A stretch of 64,000 bases of DNA from Flavobacterium sp. HTF (GTDB lineage Bacteria; Bacteroidota; Bacteroidia; Flavobacteriales; Flavobacteriaceae), in NCBI RefSeq assembly GCF_003105115.1, contig NZ_QETH01000011.1, positions 33,256 through 97,255 of the forward strand. Reading direction: 5' to 3'. The notes under the pieces were generated by a model. It was not told the DNA's origin. It worked only from the letters and a program-made list of their open reading frames with translations, and searched no databases. The position numbers were made by a program, and so were the translations under genes. Shown in pieces: positions 45,622 through 53,668 of this stretch (positions are counted from its first letter, which is position 1; each line of letters begins with the position of its first letter).

Positions 45622-46836
45622 ATGCTAGATATTCAAAAAATAAGAGCTGATTTCCCGATACTTTCACAAACTGTAAACGGAAAGCCATTAGTATATTTCG
45701 ACAACGGAGCTACTTCGCAAAAACCACAAATTGTAATTGATGCCGAAGTAAAGTATTATCAGGAAATTAACGCCAATATTCATCGTGGCGTTCACACATT
45801 AAGCCAGTTAGCTACTGATGCTTACGAGATTTCTCGTGGTAAAGTAAAAGATCATATCAATGCAAAACATGCTCACGAAGTACTTTTTACTTCCGGAACA
45901 ACACACGGAATTAATTTAGTAACAAACGGTTTTGCTTCAATTCTAAAACCTGGGGATGAAGTAATTGTTTCTTCTTTGGAACATCACAGCAACATTGTGC
46001 CCTGGCAGATGTTATGTGAAAAAACCGGAGCCACTTTAAGAGTGATTCCAATTAATGAAAACGGAGAGTTGATTATTGAAGAATTTGATGCGCTGCTTTC
46101 AGAAAAAACGAAAGTCGTTACCGTTAATCATATTTCAAATGCATTGGGAATCATTAACCCAATTAAATATATCATTGATAAAGCTCACGCTGTTGGTGCT
46201 GCTGTTTTAATTGACGGCGCGCAGGCAGTTCCGCATTTAAAACCAAATGTTCAGGAATTAGATTGCGATTTTTATGCTTTTTCAGGTCATAAAATGTGCG
46301 GCCCAACCGGAACCGGAATTTTATACGGAAAAGAAGAATGGCTGAATAAACTTCCTCCTTATCAGGGCGGTGGCGAAATGATTAAAGAAGTTACGTTTGA
46401 GAAAACAACTTACGCCGATCTTCCTCATAAATTTGAAGCGGGAACACCAAATATAGCGGGCGGAATTGTTTTAGGAACTGCAATTGATTATTTAAACAGC
46501 GTTGGTTTTGAGAACATTCACGAATATGAAAATGAACTTTTGAAATACGCTACAAATCGTTTATCTGAAATCGAAGGTTTAAGAATCTACGGAACAGGAA
46601 AAAATAAAGCTTCTGTAATCTCGTTTAATATTGATGGTATTCATCCGTATGATATTGGTTCCATTATCGATAAGTTAGGAATTGCAGTTAGAACCGGACA
46701 TCATTGCGCACAGCCTATTATGAATTTCTTCTGTATTCCCGGAACAATCCGTGCTTCTTTTTCTTTTTATAATACCAAAGAAGAAATTGATTTAATGGTC
46801 GATGCCGTTAAAAAAGCACAAACAATGTTAAGCTAA
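45622..46836 (+). CDS. sufS: SufS-type cysteine desulfurase
   Basis: The 404-residue PLP enzyme takes sulfur from L-cysteine for cluster assembly. PLP-binding Lys224 is in FSGHKMCGPTG, the persulfide-forming Cys362 is in RTGHHCAQPIM, and the cofactor-contact motifs FDNGATSQKPQ, SLEHHSNIVPWQ and VNHISNALG are all present. The group II (SufS) placement follows from the RxGHHCA active-site loop. A sufE gene follows 441 bp downstream, after one small lipoprotein gene. The start has no strong Shine-Dalgarno sequence, as usual in this phylum. Confidence 0.97.
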   Translation: MLDIQKIRADFPILSQTVNGKPLVYFDNGATSQKPQIVIDAEVKYYQEINANIHRGVHTLSQLATDAYEISRGKVKDHINAKHAHEVLFTSGTTHGINLVTNGFASILKPGDEVIVSSLEHHSNIVPWQMLCEKTGATLRVIPINENGELIIEEFDALLSEKTKVVTVNHISNALGIINPIKYIIDKAHAVGAAVLIDGAQAVPHLKPNVQELDCDFYAFSGHKMCGPTGTGILYGKEEWLNKLPPYQGGGEMIKEVTFEKTTYADLPHKFEAGTPNIAGGIVLGTAIDYLNSVGFENIHEYENELLKYATNRLSEIEGLRIYGTGKNKASVISFNIDGIHPYDIGSIIDKLGIAVRTGHHCAQPIMNFFCIPGTIRASFSFYNTKEEIDLMVDAVKKAQTMLS

Positions 46837-46849
46837 AAAAATTAAATAT

Positions 46850-47275
46850 ATGCGAATAATATCATTATTACTTTTAACTGTTTTTATAGCAACTGGCTGC
46901 TGCAGTCAAAAAAAAACAGACATGAAATCTACTCAAATTGAATACTCGGCTCTTTCTAGAGGATATTATAAAAAAATCCTTGTTGAAAACGAATCAGTAT
47001 CTGTCACAAATGGCAGAAATGAGGAAGCTGTACAAAGCAAAATAGATGCTGCAAAATGGAATAAAATTGTAGATGAGTTTTCTAAAATAAACTTAGACAG
47101 TCTCGCTACATTAAAAGCTCCAACCGAAAAGCGTTTCTATGACGGTGCAGCAATAGGAAATTTAAAAATAACAACAAACGGTAAAACCTACGAAACACAA
47201 GGTTTTGACAACGGTTTTCCTCCAAAGAAAATTGAAAAACTGGTAAACCTGCTAGTAGATTTTACGAAAGAATAA
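46850..47275 (+). CDS. Small predicted lipoprotein of unknown function in the suf cluster
   Basis: The 141-residue protein has a lipoprotein signal (LLLLTVFIATGCC, Cys17 or Cys18). The rest is a mixed alpha/beta domain with IEYSALSRGYYKKILVENES, WNKIVDEFSKINLDSLATLK, FYDGAAIGNLKITTNGKTYE and the ending FPPKKIEKLVNLLVDFT. I do not assign a named domain; the layout recalls small periplasmic beta-sheet proteins common in Flavobacteria. It lies 13 bp after sufS and 2 bp before sufE, so it is cotranscribed, but a periplasmic lipoprotein has no obvious part in cytosolic Fe-S assembly. Confidence 0.78.
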   Translation: MRIISLLLLTVFIATGCCSQKKTDMKSTQIEYSALSRGYYKKILVENESVSVTNGRNEEAVQSKIDAAKWNKIVDEFSKINLDSLATLKAPTEKRFYDGAAIGNLKITTNGKTYETQGFDNGFPPKKIEKLVNLLVDFTKE

Positions 47276-47277
47276 TT

Positions 47278-47703
47278 ATGACGATAAAAGAAATTCAGAA
47301 CGAGATAATAGACGAATTCTCAATGTTTGATGACTGGATGCAGCGTTATGAATACATCATCGAATTAGGAAAAAGTCTTCCTCTTATAAAAGAAGAATAT
47401 AAAAAAGACGAAAACTTAATCAAAGGATGTCAGTCTAAAGTCTGGCTGCAAGGAGAACAGAACGATGATAGAATTGTTTTTACGGCAGACAGTGATGCTA
47501 TTTTGACTAAAGGAATCATTGCAATTTTAATTCGTGCTTTCTCTAATCAAAAAGCTTCGGATATTATAAATGCTGACACTGAATTTATAGACGAAATTGG
47601 ATTAAAAGAACATTTATCTGCTACACGCGCAAATGGTTTGGTTTCGATGATCAAAAACATCAAAATGTACGCTTTAGCTTTTGATGCAAAAAACAAAAAT
47701 TAA
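47278..47703 (+). CDS. sufE: Sulfur acceptor protein SufE
   Basis: SufE accepts the persulfide from SufS and passes the sulfur to SufB. The 141-residue protein shows MFDDWMQRYEYIIELGKSLP, the active-site Cys51 in NLIKGCQSKVWL and the ILIRAFSNQ region, followed by the typical EFIDEIGLKEHLSATRANGL stretch. Length matches the family. It begins 2 bp after the lipoprotein stop and is followed, within 10 bp of its own stop, by a long inverted repeat before the sufT-like gene. Confidence 0.96.
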   Translation: MTIKEIQNEIIDEFSMFDDWMQRYEYIIELGKSLPLIKEEYKKDENLIKGCQSKVWLQGEQNDDRIVFTADSDAILTKGIIAILIRAFSNQKASDIINADTEFIDEIGLKEHLSATRANGLVSMIKNIKMYALAFDAKNKN

Positions 47704-47713
47704 GAAATTTTAA

Positions 47714-47777
47714 ACCATATAAGTAATATAAGAAAATTTAAGTTTTGCTTTAAATGAACTTATATTACTTATATGGT
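47714..47777. repeat. 19-bp perfect inverted repeat between sufE and sufT
   Basis: ACCATATAAGTAATATAAG at 47714-47732 pairs perfectly with its complement at 47759-47777. It is AT-rich and has no T-run tail, so it is not a classical terminator. It lies inside an otherwise compact co-directional operon. Confidence 0.85.
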
Positions 47778-47792
47778 GAAAAAACAAAAACA

Positions 47793-48116
47793 ATGGAACA
47801 AGAAATAGACACAAACGAATTAGGAGAATCAATTGTAAAAGTTTTAAAAGGAATTTACGATCCTGAGATTCCTGTTGATATTTATGAATTAGGGTTGATT
47901 TACGACGTAATGGTAAATACAGATTACGAAGTAAAAATCCTGATGACACTTACATCTCCAAACTGCCCGGTAGCGGAAAGTTTACCAAGAGAAGTGGAAG
48001 AGAAAGTAAAAAGTATTGAAAACATCAAAGATGTAGACGTAGAAATTACTTTCGATCCGCCCTGGAGTAAGGATTTGATGAGTGAAGAAGCAAAATTAGA
48101 ATTAGGAATGCTTTAA
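47793..48116 (+). CDS. sufT: SUF-associated MIP18/DUF59 protein (SufT-like)
   Basis: The 107-residue DUF59 protein carries the family hallmark YDPEIPVDIYELGLIYDV, the loop TLTSPNCPVAESLPREVE and a C-terminal VEITFDPPWSKDLMS. Members act in Fe-S cluster maturation or delivery together with SUF. The ATG at 47793 is preferred over the in-frame ATG at 47754, because the extension would be encoded by the right arm of an inverted repeat and is not family-like. The stop is followed after 2 nt by the solo palindrome at 48118-48173. Confidence 0.92.
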   Translation: MEQEIDTNELGESIVKVLKGIYDPEIPVDIYELGLIYDVMVNTDYEVKILMTLTSPNCPVAESLPREVEEKVKSIENIKDVDVEITFDPPWSKDLMSEEAKLELGML

Positions 48117-48117
48117 T

Positions 48118-48173
48118 ATTTGTTTCAGGTTTCAAGTTTCAGGTTACGCAACCTGAAACTTGAAACCTGAAAC
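48118..48173. repeat. Solo palindrome of the four-helix-bundle-associated repeat family
   Basis: Perfect 24-bp arms at 48122-48145 (starting GTTTCAGGTTTCAAG) and 48150-48173 surround a 4-nt loop, ACGC. The right arm is identical to 42536-42559, and the left end to 42000-42016. It starts 2 nt after the sufT stop codon and ends 12 nt before the DUF2480 gene start, so its RNA form is a very stable hairpin inside the operon mRNA. Confidence 0.92.
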
Positions 48174-48185
48174 TAAACTTTTCAT

Positions 48186-48695
48186 ATGGAAGAAATCATC
48201 AATAAAGTTGCCAATAGCGCTTTAGAAGTTTTTGATCTTGAGGATTATTATCCTAAAGGAATGCGTGTGCAAATTGATATTTCACAGTGGCTTCTGGAAG
48301 GTTTTTTATTGAAAGAAAAAGACTTTAGAGAACATTTGAAAAATCACGACTGGACTCAGTATCAGGATCAGTATGTGGCTGTAAATTGCAGCACAGATGC
48401 TATTGTTCCTACTTGGGCATCAATTTTAGTTGCAGTTCATCTGGCACCTTATGCAAAAAAGGTAGTCAACGGCACTATTGAAGATCTGGACGGAAGTTTG
48501 TACGAAGAAATCCTTAGCAAAATCGATTATTCAGAATACAAAAACAAACCCGTTATTGTAAAAGGATGTTCAAAGAAACCGGTTCCGATGCGCGCTTATA
48601 TTTTAGCCACAACTTATTTACAGCCTTTTGCAAGAAGTATTATGTACGGAGAGGCTTGTTCTGCTGTACCTTTATACAAAGAATCTAAGAAATAG
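48186..48695 (+). CDS. DUF2480 family protein
   Basis: This 169-residue protein belongs to a conserved Bacteroidota family of unknown function found at the end of suf clusters. Recognisable blocks: FDLEDYYPKGMRVQIDISQW, LLEGFLLKEKDFREHLKNHD, YVAVNCSTDAIVPTWASILV and KPVIVKGCSKKPVPMRAYIL. Two of its cysteines (in VAVNCSTDA and VKGCSKKPV) sit in similar strand-turn contexts, suggesting internal symmetry, and could be involved in metal or sulfur chemistry; that is inference. No signal peptide. It follows sufT after the solo palindrome. Confidence 0.88.
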   Translation: MEEIINKVANSALEVFDLEDYYPKGMRVQIDISQWLLEGFLLKEKDFREHLKNHDWTQYQDQYVAVNCSTDAIVPTWASILVAVHLAPYAKKVVNGTIEDLDGSLYEEILSKIDYSEYKNKPVIVKGCSKKPVPMRAYILATTYLQPFARSIMYGEACSAVPLYKESKK

Positions 48696-48742
48696 CGTAC
48701 TTCAATACCCAATTAATCCTACAGAATCTGCTTGGTTTTTAG

Positions 48743-48750
48743 TATATTTG
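48743..48750 (+). promoter_or_regulatory. -7 box before the DUF3078 gene
   Basis: TATATTTG at 48743-48750 is an exact TAnnTTTG match 26 nt before the start codon. No good TTG -33 element is visible at the usual distance, so this is a weak call; the DUF3078 gene might instead be read from the suf unit. Confidence 0.4.
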
Positions 48751-48775
48751 TTAATATACACTTAAACTAAATACC

Positions 48776-49726
48776 ATGAGAAAGATATTTATACTACTCT
48801 TCGTTTTAGCAAATATTACTTTTGTTCAAGCCCAAAATTCAGAAAAAGAATTAGTTCAAAATACAGAGAAAGCTGTAAAAAAAATCAATGATACTATTGA
48901 AGAAGAAGGCTGGAAAGCGAAAGGGACAGTATCTCTTTTATTAAATCAGTCCAGCTTTAATAACTGGATTGCCGGAGGTGAAGATAGCTTCTCAGGAACT
49001 TTAGGAATCAATTACGACTTCAATTATAAAAAAGACGACATAACCTGGGATAATAAAATCCTGGCTTCTTACGGGCTTTTACAAACTAAAACAGCCGATT
49101 TCGAGAAAAAGACTGATGACCGTTTAGAATTTAATTCAATTGTCGGAAAAAGAGCTTTTGGAGAATGGTATTATTCTTTCTTCCTGAATTTCAGAACCCA
49201 GTTTTCTATCGGTTATTTATACGGAAAAGATGAAAATGGCAAAGAAATCCGGACAAAAAATACGCAATTTATGTCTCCGGGTTATTTAACCACAGGTCCG
49301 GGTATCTATTGGTCAAAAGATGAAAATCTAAAAATTAACTTTGCACCATTAACGTCAAAATTCACTTTTGTCGATGGTGCTTACACATCTGCAATAGATC
49401 AGGAAACAGGTTTGCCGTATGTAGATGGGGCTTATTTTGGTGTAGATGCCAACAAAACTATGCGTTACGAACTTGGTTTTTATTCTTCTGTATATTACAA
49501 ACTTGCCATAATGACAAATGTAACCGCTGAGAATACACTGAATTTATATTCTAATTATTTAGAAGACCCTCAAAATGTAGATATCAATTACTCTTTGAAT
49601 ATTATCATGAAAGTGAATAGATTTCTATCAGCCAATTTAAACTTCCAGGCAATTTATGATGATAATGCTTTTCAGGGATTTCAAACGAGAGAAGTGTTTG
49701 GTTTAGGAGTTAACTTCGGATTTTAA
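48776..49726 (+). CDS. DUF3078 family outer-membrane beta-barrel-like protein
   Basis: The 316-residue protein has a signal peptide (IFILLFVLANITFVQAQ). The mature chain begins with a helical segment and then alternating beta strands with aromatic ends typical of a small barrel: GWKAKGTVSLLLNQSSFNNW, the family motif NWIAGGEDSFSGTLGINYDF, WDNKILASYGLLQTK, and the ending EVFGLGVNFGF, whose terminal Phe fits outer-membrane insertion. The function of DUF3078 is unknown. It follows DUF2480 by 80 bp, an order I associate with flavobacterial suf neighbourhoods. Confidence 0.9.
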   Translation: MRKIFILLFVLANITFVQAQNSEKELVQNTEKAVKKINDTIEEEGWKAKGTVSLLLNQSSFNNWIAGGEDSFSGTLGINYDFNYKKDDITWDNKILASYGLLQTKTADFEKKTDDRLEFNSIVGKRAFGEWYYSFFLNFRTQFSIGYLYGKDENGKEIRTKNTQFMSPGYLTTGPGIYWSKDENLKINFAPLTSKFTFVDGAYTSAIDQETGLPYVDGAYFGVDANKTMRYELGFYSSVYYKLAIMTNVTAENTLNLYSNYLEDPQNVDINYSLNIIMKVNRFLSANLNFQAIYDDNAFQGFQTREVFGLGVNFGF

Positions 49727-49751
49727 TTTGAAACTGAAAACCGCTTATATT

Positions 49752-49890
49752 TTACCGCAAAGAGCGCCAAGATTTTATAAGTTAGGTTTTATATAAACAC
49801 AAAGTTCGCAAAGCTGTATGTAAATTTAGCTTTGCGAACTTTGTGTTTTGTGAAGATACTTTTATATTATCCTGGCGCTCTTCGCGGTAA
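49752..49890. repeat. Nested double inverted repeat between the DUF3078 gene and hflX
   Basis: Outer arms at 49752-49769 (TTACCGCAAAGAGCGCCA) and 49873-49890 match at 17 of 18 positions. Inner arms at 49796-49815 (AACACAAAGTTCGCAAAGCT) and 49828-49847 are perfect over 20 bp around a 12-nt loop. The element fills the convergent gap and probably also stops transcription from both sides. CGCAAAG words link it to the smaller element at 6211-6253. Confidence 0.9.
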
Positions 49891-49891
49891 T

Positions 49892-51133
49892 TTATTCCTG
49901 CTCTTCTTCTTCTTCTTTTTCAACAGCATCCTTATAATCCGGATACAGGAATTTATTATAAGGGAATCTCGTGATATGAATCTGACGGACAGCTTCATAT
50001 ACCGTTTCTCTGAATTCCTCAAAATTTTCTTTATTGGTTGCCGAAATAAATAACGCATTATTCTCACCAACATTACTCATCCAGGTTTGTTTCCATTCCT
50101 CTAATGTGTAATGTCTTCTTGTTCTCTCAGTGATCAGATCGTCTTCATCTATCGTTAGGTGTTTATAGGCATCAATTTTATTAAAAACCATAATAGTTGG
50201 TTTGTCATTACTTTTGATATCTAATAAAGTCTGGTTTACAGATTCAATATGATCTTCAAAATCCGGGTGTGAAATATCTACAACATGCAAAAGTAAATCT
50301 GCTTCGCGAACCTCATCCAGCGTACTTTTAAAAGAGTCTACCAATTGGGTTGGCAGTTTTCTAATAAAACCTACCGTATCAGAAAGTAAAAATGGCAGGT
50401 TTTTAATTACCACTTTTCTAACTGTTGTATCAAGAGTTGCGAATAATTTATTCTCTACAAAAACATCACTTTTACCAATCGCATTCATCAAAGTCGATTT
50501 TCCAACATTGGTATAACCTACAAGCGCCACACGTACCATCGCACCACGATTACTACGCTGAATACTCATTTGTTTGTCGATCGTTTTGATTTTATCTTTC
50601 AGTAACGAAATCCTGTCACGAACAATACGTCTGTCTGTTTCAATCTCCGTTTCTCCAGGCCCACGCATACCAATACCACCTTTCTGGCGTTCAAGGTGTG
50701 TCCATAAACCGGAAAGTCTTGGTAATAAATAAATACATTGTGCCAGTTCTACCTGAGTTCTTGCGTATGAAGTTTCGGCTCTTTGGGCAAAAATATCCAG
50801 AATCAAATTGGTTCTGTCTAAAATTTTACAATCAATAATTCTAGAAATATTCTTTTGCTGAGATGGCGATAATTCATCATCAAAAATCAGGGTTGAGATA
50901 TTATTTTCTTTTACAAAAAGATTGATTTCATCTATTTTTCCTGTCCCGACAAAAGTCTTAGGATTTGGACGTTCCATTTTTTGAGAAAAACGCTTAATCA
51001 CCTCACCTCCTGCGGTAAAGGTCAAAAACTCTAATTCGTCTAAATATTCGTTAAGCTTTTCTTCACTTTGATTTTGAGTAACAATACCAACAATGGCCGT
51101 TTTCTCAAAATTTATAACTTCTTTTTCTAACAT
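49892..51133 (-). CDS. hflX: Ribosome-associated GTPase HflX
   Basis: HflX splits stalled or stressed 70S ribosomes. The 413-residue protein has the N-terminal glycine-rich HflX domain (KTFVGTGKIDEINLFVKENN, FDDELSPSQQKNIS), the linker RQKGGIGMRGPGETEIETDR, and the G domain with G1 GYTNVGKSTLMN, G2 region TLDTTVRK, G3 LSDTVGFIRKLP and G4 VFNKIDAY. A short acidic tail (EKEEEEEQE) ends the protein next to the nested repeat. All GTP-binding motifs are intact. It appears monocistronic. Confidence 0.96.
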   Translation of the reverse strand: MLEKEVINFEKTAIVGIVTQNQSEEKLNEYLDELEFLTFTAGGEVIKRFSQKMERPNPKTFVGTGKIDEINLFVKENNISTLIFDDELSPSQQKNISRIIDCKILDRTNLILDIFAQRAETSYARTQVELAQCIYLLPRLSGLWTHLERQKGGIGMRGPGETEIETDRRIVRDRISLLKDKIKTIDKQMSIQRSNRGAMVRVALVGYTNVGKSTLMNAIGKSDVFVENKLFATLDTTVRKVVIKNLPFLLSDTVGFIRKLPTQLVDSFKSTLDEVREADLLLHVVDISHPDFEDHIESVNQTLLDIKSNDKPTIMVFNKIDAYKHLTIDEDDLITERTRRHYTLEEWKQTWMSNVGENNALFISATNKENFEEFRETVYEAVRQIHITRFPYNKFLYPDYKDAVEKEEEEEQE

Positions 51134-51230
51134 ATCTTTGAATAAGATGCAAATTTAATAATTTGTAAGACACTAACACTTATAGAATTTTGTTTTTAAG
51201 TTCAATTTATGAATGTCTCATTTTCCTGTA

Positions 51231-51275
51231 AAAATAAAACCATTTAAAAATTAGGAATAATTTCTAAATGGTTTT
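51231..51275 (-). terminator. Terminator after the secreted protein gene at 51297
   Basis: AAAACCATTTA at 51236-51246 pairs perfectly with TAAATGGTTTT at 51265-51275. On the reverse strand it is followed by TTTTATTTTTA-like sequence. It lies 21 bp after the stop at 51297. Confidence 0.8.
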
Positions 51276-51296
51276 AAAAAAGATCTGGAAAAATCT

Positions 51297-52163
51297 TTAT
51301 TCGTAAATAAAGGTTTTCTCTGTTTTTACAATTCCGTTTTCCTCAATCTGAGAGCAAGAGATAGGGAAATTCAGTTTATTGTATTTGTATTTTCTGCTTA
51401 CGGCTACCAATGCTGTAGACGAAGGGCTAAAATTCATTTCGTTGTTATATGAAATCGTTTCAAAGCTAAACTCATCTTCATGATAAGAAATCATCGGAAC
51501 AATAATTTTATAGTTATCTCCAAACAGGTTCTGAACGATTAACTGATCAACCGATTTTTTATCGTCATAAGTATAGGTTTTAGAAATTTTATCACCAACC
51601 AAACCTTTATGTTTTGCAACATTATCATTTACATAAACATATTCTATTTTTCCGATAATGGCTTTATTTCTGTCACGTGATGTTCGTCTTACAATAATAC
51701 CATTTTCAACAATGTATTCGATGTCATCAACCAAATTCTGGTGGTTGGTACTTTTTTTGGTTGTTGCTTTTATGCGGGCACCTTCATAAACAAAAGTTAC
51801 TGTTTTAGTGATGTAATCATTACCCTCATGATATTTATTTACAAATTTTATAATGTTATTATCTGCATCATAAGTATAATTGATAACTTCTTTCCAGTCG
51901 CTTCCAACTTTTTCTTTTACAGTCATATCCAATAATCCATTCTTATTATAAAAGAATTTTTGGATAACATCAGAAGTGGTAATTGTTTGTATTTTTCCAT
52001 CAGCAAATACAATTGTTTTGTTTACAATTTCACCGTCTTTATAGTTTTGGTAATTTGTTTTTACAATGTTGATTTGCTTTAATTTAACCGGAGGAGCATC
52101 CTGACTATGCAACAAACTTGGGAATACCATCATTAAGATGGCCAATAAGTAGATTTTTTTCAT
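51297..52163 (-). CDS. Secreted protein of unknown function, beta-rich with repeated Tyr motifs
   Basis: The 288-residue product has a signal peptide (IYLLAILMMVFPSLLHSQ). The mature chain is a series of beta-hairpin units with repeated Tyr-rich turns: FFYNKNGLLDMTVKEK, YTYDADNNIIKFVNKY, IEYVYVNDNVAKHKG and YKYNKLNFPISCSQIEEN. The pattern resembles RHS/YD-type repeats or the toast-rack fold of many exported Bacteroidota proteins, but I recognise no specific family or catalytic site. It stands alone between a terminator and a 135-bp gap in which I see nothing notable. Confidence 0.75.
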   Translation of the reverse strand: MKKIYLLAILMMVFPSLLHSQDAPPVKLKQINIVKTNYQNYKDGEIVNKTIVFADGKIQTITTSDVIQKFFYNKNGLLDMTVKEKVGSDWKEVINYTYDADNNIIKFVNKYHEGNDYITKTVTFVYEGARIKATTKKSTNHQNLVDDIEYIVENGIIVRRTSRDRNKAIIGKIEYVYVNDNVAKHKGLVGDKISKTYTYDDKKSVDQLIVQNLFGDNYKIIVPMISYHEDEFSFETISYNNEMNFSPSSTALVAVSRKYKYNKLNFPISCSQIEENGIVKTEKTFIYE

Positions 52164-52298
52164 GGTATTTGTATCAATTTGGGAAAGCCAAAATACAAAA
52201 TTCCTATAAAAATCAACAGTATCGGGTTCAAAAAGTATTTATTTTTAAATAATTATCTTAAAATCAATACTTTATTTTGACTATCAAAAAATTTGTAG

Positions 52299-53648
52299 CT
52301 ATTTTTCTCCAAAAATCTTTACGTCATCTACCATAAAAGCACCATTTAATGTTTTGTCTTTTCCGGATCCAATATACCTGAAAGCAATATTTATCTTTCC
52401 TTTATAAGATGATAAGTCAATACCTCCAGAAGTTATAAACTGGCGTGCAGGTGTAGACAAATTTGCAATTTTTGCGTCTAACTTTGTCCATTTGGCTTTT
52501 GTAATATTGGAGCCATCAAAATTCGTTGACACGTAAACTTCTAAAGAATTTAATGGTGAGTCCACTTTTAAATCATGTTGTGCATTTCTGAAAGATAAAA
52601 CAGCATTATTATAACCGTCTAAATTAATTTTCGGCGAAACCAGCCATGCAATATTTTCAGCAGCACTTGTGCTTGTCGTATTAAATTCGGCATAACCATT
52701 TCCTGAATACAGCATACTTTTCCATAATTTGGTCGCTTTTTCTACTATGTTACTCCAACCCGGAAGAGCAAAATTCACATTGTTTTTTACCGATTGAAAA
52801 TCTTCATAAAACAACGGAATACTTCTTTTTCCTTCCATTACAAGATCACTTTCGTATCTCGCCATCAATTGATAATCCGAACCATATTTTGTGAGGATAC
52901 CTCGTACTTTTCCGCTTCCGGGAGGCACTGAACCAGATGCAAAATTCGCAAAACTACTGGTCCTGAAAATAATCTGATTACCGGTTTTGTCTGTTAAATT
53001 CCAATTTGTAGCACCGCCAATATTGTTTGATTCCTCAAAATAATGCCTGCCGATTGCTTCTTCTGCAAACTGAACGTCTTTGAGCTCAATCAGAGTATTC
53101 AGTCTGTTATCCTTTAATGCTTCTTCAACAGAAACAGATTCAACAAGTTGATTTTCATCAACAAGCGTACATGAACCATTCAGCACATTTTTATAATCAT
53201 TTTTAGAAATCCTTCCTATCGTAGGTTCTCCTGAATTACTAATATACAAACTGCCTATTTGCAAACCGCCGTAATATAAACCTGTAAATTGATTTTTGAG
53301 TTTAATGTACACCTTGTTTCCTATTCGAAAATCAACATAGGTATTTGTGACATCAACCGGAACATTCAATCCTGTTGCCGGTTTCCTGTCTGTAGCCATT
53401 GTTTGCAGATAAATCGTCTTGAAAAAATTACCTCCTTCATCAGTAGAAATTACATATCCTTCAATAATATCATCAAAACTATATTGCTTTGGCACTGAGC
53501 CCGAAAGATCTTTTACTTTTTCTACCGTTTGATTTACGGCCAGATTGGGCTGTGTGCATTCTAATTTTGGAATTTCAACTTCTTTACTACAGGCAAATAA
53601 AAACAATAATGGTATTGCTAAAAAAGATTTTAAGAGTATATTTTTCAT
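52299..53648 (-). CDS. DUF5689 lipoprotein, partner of the TonB-dependent receptor
   Basis: The 449-residue lipoprotein (lipobox LLFLFAC, Cys20) has two parts. An N-terminal DUF5689 region (about 30-270) includes YSFDDIIEGYVISTDEGGNF, FKTIYLQTMAT and VYIKLKNQFTGLYYGGLQIG and resembles an OB/nucleic-acid-binding-like fold. A C-terminal jelly-roll (about 275-449: PLFYEDFQSV, AWLVSPKINLDGYNNAVLSF, GAFMVDDVKIFGE) is similar to choice-of-anchor domains. It lies 20 bp after the TonB-dependent receptor gene on the same strand, so the two probably work together at the outer membrane, the lipoprotein capturing the ligand. Ligand unknown. Confidence 0.87.
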   Translation of the reverse strand: MKNILLKSFLAIPLLFLFACSKEVEIPKLECTQPNLAVNQTVEKVKDLSGSVPKQYSFDDIIEGYVISTDEGGNFFKTIYLQTMATDRKPATGLNVPVDVTNTYVDFRIGNKVYIKLKNQFTGLYYGGLQIGSLYISNSGEPTIGRISKNDYKNVLNGSCTLVDENQLVESVSVEEALKDNRLNTLIELKDVQFAEEAIGRHYFEESNNIGGATNWNLTDKTGNQIIFRTSSFANFASGSVPPGSGKVRGILTKYGSDYQLMARYESDLVMEGKRSIPLFYEDFQSVKNNVNFALPGWSNIVEKATKLWKSMLYSGNGYAEFNTTSTSAAENIAWLVSPKINLDGYNNAVLSFRNAQHDLKVDSPLNSLEVYVSTNFDGSNITKAKWTKLDAKIANLSTPARQFITSGGIDLSSYKGKINIAFRYIGSGKDKTLNGAFMVDDVKIFGEK

Positions 53649-53668
53649 ATATGGGATGTTTTAAAATT

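Noticed and set aside
47754..47792. The longer in-frame start of the SufT-like protein
   Set aside because: The 13 extra residues would be encoded by an inverted-repeat arm and do not resemble the family N-terminus; the ATG at 47793 fits better.
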